Both the position numbers and the translations under genes were made by a program. From assembly GCA_029263115.1 (NCBI GenBank), contig JAJCYC010000032.1, positions 1 through 64,000 on the forward strand: 64,000 nucleotides of DNA, written 5' to 3'. The stretch comes from Pseudonocardia sp. Lineage in GTDB: Bacteria > Actinomycetota > Actinomycetes > Mycobacteriales > Pseudonocardiaceae. The notes below the pieces were generated by a model, which ran no database searches, was not told where the DNA came from, and saw nothing but the letters and a program-made list of their open reading frames with translations. Positions 7,813-16,387 of the stretch are shown one piece after another (position 1 is the stretch's first letter; every line of letters begins with the position of its first letter).

Positions 7813-8898
7813 TCACCGGGTTGGCGTGGGAGGCTCCGCCGCCGGCCGGGCGGGAGGCAGCGGGGCGCGCAATGAGGACTCGTCCCGGTCCCACCGGGTG
7901 ATCAGGTGCTGCTCGAACCGCCGCCCGAGCAGCCCCGCCGCCCGCATGCCGAACACCACGTCGCCGGCCAGCTCCGGCTCCGCGGCCAGCAGCGGTTCCC
8001 ATACGCCGGTGCGGATCAGCTGCTCGTGCACCGCGTCGGCCTCGACGTGCTCGTCGTAGAACTCGGTCGCCGCCGCGCCCAGGCCCAGCCGCCGCATCGC
8101 CCGGACCATTCTCAGCGATCCGGGTGAGGAGGTCAGCTCGACCACGGCGAACTGGCCGACCAGCGCGCCGCGCAGTGCCCGGTGCAACCCGCACAGGGAC
8201 ATGAGGTTGACCTCGGCGAGGGTGCTGGCCGGTGCGGCGTCGAGGTACCCGCCGTACCCGGGATCGAGGCCCAGCGCGGTCATCATCTCGGCGAACAACC
8301 GGGAGTGCATGCGCGCCGGGCGTCCCGCGCCGTACTCATCGTGTTCGACCGCGACCAGGGCGGACTTGGCCGGGCCGGTGAGTCGGGGAATGACCCAGGC
8401 CTGCGGGTCGGCCTCCTTGAGGTGGTAGAGCGAACGGTGGGCCACGTACTCGCGCAGCTGCCAGAGCCGGCCCCGCCCCAGCAGGTGATGGGACACGCCG
8501 GTGTCGCTGCCCGGTCCGGTGGGCTCGACGAGCAGGCCGTCCACCTCGGCCGGCACGTCCCGGCCGGGTTCGGTGTCCGCGCGCAGCGCGCCCAGGAACA
8601 CCCGCTCCAGTTCGCGCCGCGCGGTCAGCAGGCCCGGTTCCCACTCGCGGTCGTCGACGGCACCCTGTTCAGCACCGTCGTCGACGCCGGCGAAACCCCG
8701 GTAGTGCAGCTCGTAGCAGCAGTACAGCGCCAGCTGCAGGTCGTCGCCGTAGGCGTCGGCGCCGGATGCCGGCGGGCACCCGCCCGGCCGACCGCGGATC
8801 AGCTCCAGCACGGCGGCCGACAGCGGCCCCCGGGGCCGGGGCAGCGGCGGCGCGACCGGGTGTTCGGTGGCGGTGGTCCGGTTCGCTGTCGAGCTCAC
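7813..8898 (-). CDS. iron-containing redox enzyme family protein (haem-oxygenase-like fold)
   Basis: The 361-residue protein starts at the GTG that overlaps the CDGSH stop (GTGA). It matches the helical family of di-iron, haem-oxygenase-like proteins: conserved helices contain YCCYELHYRGF, AHRSLYHLKEADPQAWVIPRL, VEHDEYGAGRPARMHSRLFAEMM and EFYDEHVEADAVHEQ, which carry the Glu/His/Asp residues of the metal site. The family performs oxidative reactions, but the substrate here is unknown. It is translationally coupled to the CDGSH gene, an iron-sulfur protein that may serve as its electron partner (inference). Confidence 0.8.
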   Translation of the reverse strand: MSSTANRTTATEHPVAPPLPRPRGPLSAAVLELIRGRPGGCPPASGADAYGDDLQLALYCCYELHYRGFAGVDDGAEQGAVDDREWEPGLLTARRELERVFLGALRADTEPGRDVPAEVDGLLVEPTGPGSDTGVSHHLLGRGRLWQLREYVAHRSLYHLKEADPQAWVIPRLTGPAKSALVAVEHDEYGAGRPARMHSRLFAEMMTALGLDPGYGGYLDAAPASTLAEVNLMSLCGLHRALRGALVGQFAVVELTSSPGSLRMVRAMRRLGLGAAATEFYDEHVEADAVHEQLIRTGVWEPLLAAEPELAGDVVFGMRAAGLLGRRFEQHLITRWDRDESSLRAPLPPARPAAEPPTPTR

Positions 8899-9098
8899 CG
8901 GTCCTCGCCGCCGCGGGTCCGGGCCCGATGGCTGGTGTCGCAGAACGGGTAGCGGCGGCTGCGCCGGCACACGCAGAGCGCGGTGACCGGGCGCTCCGAC
9001 CGCACCCGCCGGCCGTCGGGCAGGACCACCTCGACCGGGCCGGGCACCAGGACCGGGCCGTCGGCGGTCACCGTGACCACCGCATACTCATCCGCCAT
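8895..9098 (-). CDS. CDGSH iron-sulfur domain protein
   Basis: The 67-residue protein contains one complete CDGSH signature, CVCRRSRRYPFCDTSH, giving the 3Cys-1His ligands Cys42, Cys44, Cys53 and His57 for a labile 2Fe-2S cluster. It starts 11 bp inside the preceding methyltransferase gene and its stop overlaps the next start, so it is the middle gene of a tight three-gene operon. A role in redox transfer or cluster sensing for the downstream iron enzyme is inferred. Confidence 0.92.
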   Translation of the reverse strand: MADEYAVVTVTADGPVLVPGPVEVVLPDGRRVRSERPVTALCVCRRSRRYPFCDTSHRARTRGGEDR

Positions 9099-9765
9099 GC
9101 TGTCCTCCGATCACCACGAGTTCCTCGGTCCGGGCCCCGACGACGGTCAGTCCCCGACGCTCGAGCAGGGCCGAGCGGCCGCGCATCACCGGTCCGTAGG
9201 GCACCGCCGTACGCATCAGCACCTCGGCCCGGACGCCGACGTCGGCCAACCTGGTCATGGTCAGGTCCGGGTCGCACACTCCCGAGTGCACCAGCAGTAC
9301 CCGGCCGTCCGGGGTCAGGTGCGCGGCGAGGCCGGCGCACACCCGGTCCAGCACCGCGCGTCCGTCCGTTCCCCCGTCCCACGACCGGGCCGCGCGGTGC
9401 CGGGTCAACCGGGCCGACGGTGAGGGCACGTAGGGCGGGTTGACGGTGACCAGGTCGAAGCGCCGGCCGCGCACCGGACCGAAGAGATCCCCGCACCGGA
9501 CCGCGACCGGTAGCCGCCGCGCCCGGGCGTTCAGCCAGGCCGCCGCCGCCGAACGCCGGGACAGCTCGACCGCGGTCACCGACCTCGCGCCGGCCGCGGC
9601 GGCGGCCAGGGCCACCGTGCCGGGTCCGCTGCACAGGTCCAGCACGCTGCGCCCGGCCGCCCAGCCCTGCCGCCGCAGCACCTCGATCAGCAGTTCGGAG
9701 TCGGTCTGGGCACGGTAGGTCCCGGGCGGACAGAACATCAGCATGTCTCGGAGCCTTTCGGTCAC
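9088..9765 (-). CDS. HemK-like class I SAM methyltransferase
   Basis: This 225-residue protein (GTG start) has SAM motif I VLDLCSGPGT (residues 41-50), the acidic loop AVELS, and the NPPY motif (109-112) that marks N6-adenine or N5-glutamine methyltransferases of the HemK/PrmC class. It is shorter than PrmC (about 280) and lacks its N-terminal helical domain, so it resembles HemK2-type enzymes. The target is unknown. It is the first gene of the operon with CDGSH and the iron enzyme, and a large potential hairpin lies directly before its start. Confidence 0.85.
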   Translation of the reverse strand: MTERLRDMLMFCPPGTYRAQTDSELLIEVLRRQGWAAGRSVLDLCSGPGTVALAAAAAGARSVTAVELSRRSAAAAWLNARARRLPVAVRCGDLFGPVRGRRFDLVTVNPPYVPSPSARLTRHRAARSWDGGTDGRAVLDRVCAGLAAHLTPDGRVLLVHSGVCDPDLTMTRLADVGVRAEVLMRTAVPYGPVMRGRSALLERRGLTVVGARTEELVVIGGQHGG

Positions 9766-9771
9766 GTGCTC

Positions 9772-9852
9772 GAACGAGGCCCTCGCCCGCCGATCCCTGG
9801 TCGGATGCCCGCTGATCGGCGGATCAAACGTGGCGAGGGCTCAGCCTCGTTC
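9772..9852 (-). promoter_or_regulatory. long structured leader upstream of the HemK-like operon
   Basis: Read on the minus strand this element folds into one long hairpin with one-sided bulges: GAACGAGG (9852-9845) pairs with CCTCGTTC (9779-9772), CCCTCGC (9839-9833) with GCGAGGG (9786-9780), and CCGCCGATC (9822-9814) with GATCGGCGG (9795-9787). The apical loop is 18 bases, and the 5' side carries bulges of 5 and about 10 bases. The last pair ends six bases before the GTG start of the methyltransferase. The shape suggests a cis-acting RNA, such as an unrecognised riboswitch or translation-control element, or alternatively a complex operator. Confidence 0.6.
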
Positions 9853-9926
9853 CACCGGAGCGGGTCCCCGGGCCGACGGCGCTGCGACCTCGATGGGTAC
9901 CAGAAACCGGTGCGGTGGCTCCGCGC

Positions 9927-10853
9927 TCAGGCCGCGACGGCCGCGTCCTGGATGAGGTGCACCGCCGCGCCCAGCGAGTCGACGGCCAGCACGCCGGGCA
10001 GCAGCCGTTCGGTGTCCCAGCCGGGGCCGGCCGCGACGACCAGCCCCGGCCGGTACTCGGCGGCGCGCAGGACCCGCAGTCTGGACGGCCGCGCGGTGCT
10101 CGTCGACTGGGCCCACAGAACCAACACGTCGGGCCGGAGCCGGATGAGCGCGGGGACCAGCGCGGCGTCCGGGGTGTCGGCACCCAGCATGTGCGCGGGT
10201 GTCCCGCGCTCGGCCAACGCGGCACGCAGCGCCTCGAGCGCCAACGTGTGTCGCTCGCCGGTCACGCAGGCCAGGACGGCGGTGCGCGAGCCCGGCACCC
10301 GGCTCGTCTCCACGACCTGGTGCAGCGCGGCGGAGATGCTCCACGACAGCAGATGCTCGGCGTCGATGCAGCCGCCCTGCTCACGGTGCACCCGGTTGAT
10401 CTCGCCCAGCACCGGCCGACACACCTGCTCCCAGGTGTCGATGACCCCCCGCTCGTCGAGGTGCCGGCGCAAGGCGGTCGACATCGCCGCCGCCTCGAGC
10501 CGTTGGGTGGCGACCAACAGGCTGGTCACCGCGGCGGGCGGAACCGGGCGCGGTACCGGGTCCGGGTCGGGGCTCGGGTCCGGAAGGTCCCGGTGGGCCC
10601 ACCGGGCCGCCTCGGCGGGCGGGATCCCGGTGGTGACCAGGGCCCGCATGCGCTCCAGGCGGGCGATGTCGGCGGCGGTGTAGCGCCGGTGCCGGCCGGG
10701 GTGGTGCCCGGACGGGCCGAGGCCATAGCGCTGGTTCCACGAGCGCAGGGTCGAGGCGGCGACGCCGAGGCGCGCGGCGACCGCCCCCGCGCGCCACCCC
10801 GGCCCGGCGTCCGGCCCGTGCACCTGGTCCCCCGGCACCTGGTCCTGCGGCAT
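9927..10853 (-). CDS. MerR-family regulator with C-terminal cobalamin-binding-like domain (CarH/LitR type)
   Basis: The 308-residue protein has an N-terminal MerR helix-turn-helix (AVAARLGVAASTLRSWNQRYGLGP, residues about 23-46, then the wing HRRYTAADIARLERMRALV). A four-helix-bundle region follows with W-x9-E (TWEQVCRPVLGE), as in CarH, but the following His is Ile. A B12-like Rossmann domain comes last (GERHTLALEALRAALAERG, MLGADTP, RPDVLVLWAQS). CarH/LitR proteins use B12 as a light sensor to control carotenoid and light-stress genes. The gene is divergent from a giant sensor kinase, with 133 bp between them. The substituted residue leaves B12 binding uncertain. Confidence 0.82.
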   Translation of the reverse strand: MPQDQVPGDQVHGPDAGPGWRAGAVAARLGVAASTLRSWNQRYGLGPSGHHPGRHRRYTAADIARLERMRALVTTGIPPAEAARWAHRDLPDPSPDPDPVPRPVPPAAVTSLLVATQRLEAAAMSTALRRHLDERGVIDTWEQVCRPVLGEINRVHREQGGCIDAEHLLSWSISAALHQVVETSRVPGSRTAVLACVTGERHTLALEALRAALAERGTPAHMLGADTPDAALVPALIRLRPDVLVLWAQSTSTARPSRLRVLRAAEYRPGLVVAAGPGWDTERLLPGVLAVDSLGAAVHLIQDAAVAA

Positions 10854-10986
10854 CCGGCCATCGTGGCACAGGGTGGCCCGCCGCACTGCTCTCCTCGGTG
10901 GACCGAGGTGCGGGACGCTTACGAATCGATGGAGACAGACAGCTACTAGGCTGCTGCGTTCCAGCGGCAGCGAGGGGTGTCCGACG

Positions 10987-13900
10987 ATGGTGACCGGAAC
11001 CGGCTCGGCGGATTCGCTGTTCGCCGGGCCAGGGAAGGTCAGCCGGGCGATGGCCGCCCGGGACTGGTCGGCCACCCCGGTCGGGCCACCGGAGCAGTGG
11101 CCGGCGAGCTTGCGCAGCATCGTGCGGGTGCTGCTCACCTCTCGGTTCTCCATGTGGCTGGGCTGGGGGTCGGAGCTCGCGTTCTTCTACAACGACGCCT
11201 ACCACCGCGACACCCTGCGGGACAAGCATCCATGGGCGTTGGGCCAGCCGGCACGCGAGGTGTGGGCGGAGATCTGGGACGCGATCGGCCCCCGGATCCA
11301 GTCGGTCCTGACCAGCGGCGAGGCGACCTGGGACGAACAACTGCCGCTGCGGTTGGAACGGGCCGGCTACCCGGAGGAGACCTACCACACGTTCTCCTAC
11401 AGTCCGCTGGCCGACGACGACGGTCGGGTCGTCGGCATGCTGTGCGTGGTCCGCGAGGACACCGAGCGGGTGCTCGCGGAGCGGCGACTGCGGGTGCTGC
11501 GGGAACTGGGTGACATCTCCGCGGTGACCGCGCCGACCATCGAGCTGGCCTGCGCGGCCGCCGTCGAGGTGCTGACCCGGTCCCGGGTGGATGTGCCGTT
11601 CGGCTCCGTCTACCTGCTGGACCGGGCCGGGGACCGGGCGCGGCGGGCGGCGCACTTCGGCATGCGCGAGGACCCCGAGATCGTGCCCACCGAGATCGAC
11701 CGGGTCCGGGATGCCGATCAGCCTCTGTGGCGCGTCCTGGACGCGAAGCAGCCGACGGTCCTCACCGACCTGGCCGCCACATACCGGGGCCTGTTCCTGC
11801 CCCACCAGGGTCCGGTCGGCTGTGCCGAGCCGGACACTGCGCTGGCGGTCCCGCTGGCCGGCCCGGGCGGCGGCGCCCCGCTCGGGGTCCTGTTCGCCGG
11901 GATCAGTCCGTTCCTCGTCCTGAACGATGAGTATCGGCGGTTCGTCGACCTGGTGGCTGGCCAGGTGGCCAACGCCCTCGCCGACGCACAGGCCTCGCAG
12001 ACCCAGCGACGCCGGGCCGAGGAGCTGGCCGAGCTGGATCGGGTGAAGACCGAGTTCTTCACCGGGGTGTCCCATGAGCTGCGCACCCCACTGACGCTGA
12101 TCAGCGGACCGGCCGAGGACGCGCTGTCCGACACCACGAACCCGTTGGCCGGCCAGCAGCGGACCAGGATGGAACTGGTGGCCCGCAACGCCGGACGGCT
12201 GCGTCGGCTGGTGGACACCCTGCTGGAGTTCTCCCAGCTCGAGGCCGGGCGCCTGGTCCCGCACCCGAGCCCGGTCGATCTGGCGGCGCTGACCAGGGGG
12301 TTGGCGGAGTCGTTCGCGCCCGCCGTTCGGCGCGCGGGGCTGGACTTCGGGATCGACTGCCCACCCCTGGACTCCGCGGTGATGGTCGACGGGGACATGT
12401 GGGAGAAGATCGTGCTCAACCTGCTGTCCAACGCGGTCAAGTACACCCTCACCGGTCGGGTCGAGGTGGCGCTGCGACCTGGTCCCGCCGGCGGGGTGCT
12501 GCTGCGGGTCACCGACACCGGAATCGGCATCCCGGCCGGTGAGCACAGTCGGCTGTTCGAGCGGTTCCACCGGGTCCGGGGGGCCGTCGGGCGCAGCCAC
12601 GAGGGATCCGGGATCGGATTGGCCCTGGTCGCCGAACTGACCGGCCTGCACGGCGGCGCGGTGGCTGTGGACAGCGAGGCCGGCCGGGGCTCGGTGTTCA
12701 CCGTTGAGCTGCCGGCCACCGCCTGGACCACCACCCCGGCCACCCCGTGGGAGGCGTCGTCCACCGCGCGGTTGTACCGGGAGGAGGCTCTGCAGTGGAG
12801 CGCCGACCGCCCCGGGTCGGCGCTGGACCAGCCGGAACCGCTCGACCTGCCGGAACCGGACGACGACGACGGAACGGACGCCGCGGGCGGCGTGGCGAGG
12901 GTCCTGGTGGCCGAGGACAACGCGGACCTGCGGCGGTTCATCGCCGGCCTGCTGCGGCCGAACTACGCCGTGTCGCTGGCCCCGGACGGTGCCGCCGCGC
13001 TGGAACTGGCCCGCACCCGACGCCCCGACCTGGTCCTGACCGACGTGATGATGCCCGGGCTGGATGGGTTCGAGCTGCTGGGCGAGCTGCGCGCGCACCC
13101 GAGCACCGCGACCATCCCGGTCATCATGCTGTCCGCCCGGGCCGGGCCCGAGGCCGTCGAGGTGGGCCTGGCCGCAGGCGCGGACGACTACCTGGTCAAG
13201 CCGTTCTCCAGCCACGACCTGCTCGCCCGGGTGCGCTCGAACCTGGCCCTGGCGCGGCTGCGCAACCGGGAGAGCGCCTGGCGCGTCGCCCTGCTGAACA
13301 ACCTCAGCGACGGGTTGTTCGTCCTGGACGGGGACCGCGCCGTGGTGGAGATCAACGAGGCGTTCAGCGAGATCCTCGGCTACGGGGCCGAGGGCATGCC
13401 CTACCGGTGGCCGCATCCGTGGTGGCCCGACCCGGAACAGGAACCCGCCGAACACACCGCGTTCGCCGACGCGCTGGCCGAGCTCGCCACGCTCGACGGC
13501 GGAGCGCGCTGGCGGCTACCCGCCCGGCACCGGGACGGGCACCGGGTGTGGGTCGAGGTGTCCATGGACCCGCTGTCCACCGACCTGGACGGTGACCGGC
13601 GGGTGGTCGGGCTGGTCCGGGACGTCACCGACCAGTACCGCGCCACGGTGCGCGATCGACTGCTCGCCGACATCGGGCGGGCGCTGGCCCAGCCCGGCGA
13701 CCTCGCGGATCGGCTGGCCGCGTGCGCGCGGTCTGCCTCGGCGGCGTTCGACGACGTGGTGCTGATCACCCGGTCCGGTCCCGACGGCCACCTCGACCCG
13801 GTCGCGGCGGCACATCCCAGCCGGCCGGACCTCGCCGAGGCCGCGATGACGGTCACCCCCCGGCACGTCCCCGCCGCGCTGGCCGACCGGTACCGGGCCG

Positions 13901-15390
13901 GCCGGGCGTTCGTCCTGGCGCCGGTAGCGGTGGAGCCGCCGCACCGGCCGGACGGCGGCCCCGGGTTCGACCGGGCCGTCCGGGCGTTGGGCGGCCATAC
14001 CACTCTCGTCGCGCCCCTGCTGGTCGCCGGACGGCTGCACGGCATGCTCGTGGTCCTCTCGGCACACCGTCGTCGGGCCTACGACGACGCCGAGCTGGCG
14101 CTGGTCGAGGAGCTCGCGGTCCGGCTCGGCGGGGCCATGGAGACCGACTGGATCCTGACCCGGGAGCGGCGGCTGCACGAGGCCAGCGCCGCGTTGGCCG
14201 CCGCCGCGACCGTTCGGGACGCGGCCGCGGCGCTGGGCACCGCGGTGGTCGAGGCGATGGGCGCGTCCGTCGTCCTGGTCTTCCTGCACGACCCGACGGA
14301 ACCCCACCGGCTGCGCCTGCGGCACACCATCGGCTGGTCGGCCGGCGACGCCCAGCGGTTCGACGCCGGGGTGCGCCTGGACGACCGGACGCCGGTCAGC
14401 GATGCGGCCCGCACCGGCAGACCGGTCTGGATGCACGACCGGCAGGACTGGTGGCAGGCCTACCCGAACCTCGCGGACGATGCGGGACTCGCCCACATCC
14501 AGGCCACCGCCGCGTTGCCGCTCAAGCTGGGAGACCGGGTTCTCGGCGTGTTGTTCGTCGGGTTCCCGCGCGCCCGCGAGTTCGCCCAGGTCGAACGGGC
14601 CTTCGCGATGGCCCTGGTCAGCCAGGCCGCGCAGGCGTTCGCCCGGGCCGCGGTCACCGACGCCCGGTGGCAGGTCTCGCGCACCCTGCAGAAGAGCCTG
14701 CTGCCCGCCGCGCTGCCCGACGTGGACCGCATCGCCTGGGCGGCGCACTACCAACCCGCCGGCCAGGACATCCAGGCCGGCGGCGACTGGTACGACATGC
14801 TCGTCCTGGACGGCCAGCGGGTGGCCATCGTGGTGGGTGACGTGGTCGGCAGCGGTGCGCTGGCGGCCGCGACGATGGGCAAGCTGTCCAGTGCACTGGC
14901 CGCCTACCTGCGCGAGGGGCACGGGCCGGGCCGCGCGCTGGACCTGCTCAGCGAGTACGCGGCCACCGTCGGTCACGCGGTGGGCAGCACCGCGGTCTGT
15001 CTGATCCTGAGCACCCGGACCGGCGAGCTGCGTGGGGCCTGTGCCGGGCATCCTCCGCCGCTGCTACTCGCGCCCGGCCACGCCACGCACCACTGGCACG
15101 ACCTGACCGGAGTGGCGCTCGGCGTACCGAGAGGCCCCCGCCACGGCGAGGAACGGCTCACCCTGACCGCAGGGACCAGCCTGATCGTGTACACCGACGG
15201 ACTCGTCGAGCGCCGCCGCGAGGTGATCGACGACGGGCTGCGCCGGCTGGCCGACGCGGTGGCCGACCACGCCGACGCCGCCCCGTCGGAGTTGCTGGCG
15301 ACGGCGCTCACCCACTGCCTTCCCCCGGGCAGCCCCCCGGCCGACGACGTCGCACTGGTCGTGACCCGTTACCTCCCGCAGCAGGGCTGA
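10987..15390 (+). CDS. giant hybrid histidine kinase - receiver - PAS/GAF - PP2C (SpoIIE) phosphatase
   Basis: This 1467-residue multi-domain protein is predicted to be cytosolic, with no membrane span. In order: PAS-like sensor (about 28-158), GAF (165-335), HisKA with phospho-acceptor His363 in GVSHELRTPL, HATPase with N-box NLLSNAVKY and G-boxes DTGIGIP and GSGIGLAL (about 465-590), receiver with Asp686 in LTDVMMPGLDG and Lys in LVKPFS, a second PAS (762-885), two GAF domains (898-1051, 1058-1221), and a PP2C phosphatase (1234-1467) with GGDWYD, VGDVVGSG and TDGLVERR. Such phosphatases usually act on anti-anti-sigma factors. Joining both outputs in one chain links two-component and partner-switching control. 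An ATG with an upstream GAGGGG sets the start. Confidence 0.93.
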   Translation: MVTGTGSADSLFAGPGKVSRAMAARDWSATPVGPPEQWPASLRSIVRVLLTSRFSMWLGWGSELAFFYNDAYHRDTLRDKHPWALGQPAREVWAEIWDAIGPRIQSVLTSGEATWDEQLPLRLERAGYPEETYHTFSYSPLADDDGRVVGMLCVVREDTERVLAERRLRVLRELGDISAVTAPTIELACAAAVEVLTRSRVDVPFGSVYLLDRAGDRARRAAHFGMREDPEIVPTEIDRVRDADQPLWRVLDAKQPTVLTDLAATYRGLFLPHQGPVGCAEPDTALAVPLAGPGGGAPLGVLFAGISPFLVLNDEYRRFVDLVAGQVANALADAQASQTQRRRAEELAELDRVKTEFFTGVSHELRTPLTLISGPAEDALSDTTNPLAGQQRTRMELVARNAGRLRRLVDTLLEFSQLEAGRLVPHPSPVDLAALTRGLAESFAPAVRRAGLDFGIDCPPLDSAVMVDGDMWEKIVLNLLSNAVKYTLTGRVEVALRPGPAGGVLLRVTDTGIGIPAGEHSRLFERFHRVRGAVGRSHEGSGIGLALVAELTGLHGGAVAVDSEAGRGSVFTVELPATAWTTTPATPWEASSTARLYREEALQWSADRPGSALDQPEPLDLPEPDDDDGTDAAGGVARVLVAEDNADLRRFIAGLLRPNYAVSLAPDGAAALELARTRRPDLVLTDVMMPGLDGFELLGELRAHPSTATIPVIMLSARAGPEAVEVGLAAGADDYLVKPFSSHDLLARVRSNLALARLRNRESAWRVALLNNLSDGLFVLDGDRAVVEINEAFSEILGYGAEGMPYRWPHPWWPDPEQEPAEHTAFADALAELATLDGGARWRLPARHRDGHRVWVEVSMDPLSTDLDGDRRVVGLVRDVTDQYRATVRDRLLADIGRALAQPGDLADRLAACARSASAAFDDVVLITRSGPDGHLDPVAAAHPSRPDLAEAAMTVTPRHVPAALADRYRAGRAFVLAPVAVEPPHRPDGGPGFDRAVRALGGHTTLVAPLLVAGRLHGMLVVLSAHRRRAYDDAELALVEELAVRLGGAMETDWILTRERRLHEASAALAAAATVRDAAAALGTAVVEAMGASVVLVFLHDPTEPHRLRLRHTIGWSAGDAQRFDAGVRLDDRTPVSDAARTGRPVWMHDRQDWWQAYPNLADDAGLAHIQATAALPLKLGDRVLGVLFVGFPRAREFAQVERAFAMALVSQAAQAFARAAVTDARWQVSRTLQKSLLPAALPDVDRIAWAAHYQPAGQDIQAGGDWYDMLVLDGQRVAIVVGDVVGSGALAAATMGKLSSALAAYLREGHGPGRALDLLSEYAATVGHAVGSTAVCLILSTRTGELRGACAGHPPPLLLAPGHATHHWHDLTGVALGVPRGPRHGEERLTLTAGTSLIVYTDGLVERRREVIDDGLRRLADAVADHADAAPSELLATALTHCLPPGSPPADDVALVVTRYLPQQG

Positions 15391-15397
15391 GCTCCGG

Positions 15398-15853
15398 CTA
15401 GGGCTGGCCCCCGCCGACGGACCGCTGCTCGTCGAGCACCTTGGTGAGCTGCGCCATGGTGTCGTCGGCCAGCGCGTTCAGGCTGCCGCGGACGAACGGC
15501 GCGGCGAGCTTGGCCACCCCGTGGAAGTCGAACCGTGCCCGGTAGCGGATGCGCGTACCGCTGCCCTCGGACTCGAATGTGAGGTCGTCGACGGTGGAAA
15601 CGGTCTTGTTCCGGCCCTCGAAGGTGACCCGTTGCGGCTCCCACCGGACGAGGGTGTACTCGATCTCGGTGGCCCTGCCGCGGAACTCCGAGATGTTTCG
15701 CCAGCGAGCCCCGACCCGCACCGGCCCGCCGTCGACGCGGGTGCAGCTGACGGTCCCGGCGTCCCACTGCTCGGCGTTCGAGAAGTCGACCAGGTAGTCC
15801 ACCACGTCGGTCATCTTCATCTGCGCCGTCGTGGACCGCACCAGCTCGGGCAT
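15398..15853 (-). CDS. SRPBCC (START-like) domain protein
   Basis: The 151-residue protein has the helix-grip lipid or ligand-binding fold: an N-terminal strand with TDVVDYLVDFSNAEQWDAGTVS, beta-strands GVRWRNISEFRG-like and VTFEGRNKTVSTVDDLTFE, and a long C-terminal helix LNALADDTMAQLTKVLDEQ. Its ATG shares one base with the stop of the upstream gene (TGATG), so the two SRPBCC genes are translationally coupled. Family members range from polyketide cyclases to hydrophobic-ligand carriers. No catalytic role can be assigned. Confidence 0.82.
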   Translation of the reverse strand: MPELVRSTTAQMKMTDVVDYLVDFSNAEQWDAGTVSCTRVDGGPVRVGARWRNISEFRGRATEIEYTLVRWEPQRVTFEGRNKTVSTVDDLTFESEGSGTRIRYRARFDFHGVAKLAAPFVRGSLNALADDTMAQLTKVLDEQRSVGGGQP

Positions 15854-16293
15854 CAGCGGGCCTCGATCACGATCTTGAACTCGTCCACGGCCTTGCGCAC
15901 CTTGGCCTGCGGGTCGTCGAACAGCGACGCCACCGCCTCGCCGAGCTTGCCGGCCGGCGGGTGGTACTCGAAGCTCACCTCGACCCCGGTCACACCGTTG
16001 CCCTTGTCGTCGAACCGCACCACGCCGGAGCTCTTCACGTCCGGGTCGGACGAGTCGAGGGTGGTCCAGGCGATGGTGTGCGGCGGGGAGTCCTCGGCGA
16101 TGGTGGCGTCCCAGCTCAGCGACTTGCCCAGCGGGCCACTGACGGTCCAGCGGGTGCGGTCGCCGGCTCCGTCGATCGGCTCCACCTTCTTGACGTCGTC
16201 CATGATCTCCGGCAGCCGGGTGAACGGGCGCCACCAGTCGTAGCAGGCCCGGGCGGGAGCGTTGACCTCGACGTAATGCGCGACAGCAGCCAC
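15853..16293 (-). CDS. SRPBCC (polyketide cyclase/dehydrase-like) protein
   Basis: The 146-residue protein starts at a GTG with GGAAGG upstream. It opens with the family pattern VEVNAPARACYDWWRPFTRLPEIMDDV and ends with a C-terminal helix DPQAKVRKAVDEFKIVIEAR, the usual shape of SRPBCC proteins often annotated as cyclases. It forms a two-gene unit with the SRPBCC gene that follows. Two different helix-grip proteins in tandem could form a heterodimer (inference). Confidence 0.82.
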   Translation of the reverse strand: MAAVAHYVEVNAPARACYDWWRPFTRLPEIMDDVKKVEPIDGAGDRTRWTVSGPLGKSLSWDATIAEDSPPHTIAWTTLDSSDPDVKSSGVVRFDDKGNGVTGVEVSFEYHPPAGKLGEAVASLFDDPQAKVRKAVDEFKIVIEAR

Positions 16294-16387
16294 GTGGTTC
16301 CACCTTCCATCGATTGCTTCGGAACACTGGATTACCCGTTATCGCAACGGTTACGCATCGACTGTGTGATGCTATCGGCGACGGCGG

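Noticed and set aside
10381-13455. A 1024-codon open frame on the minus strand
   Set aside because: It is the antisense shadow of the hybrid kinase; composition is low-complexity Arg/Gly/His and no domain is visible, as with other long frames in this GC-rich DNA.
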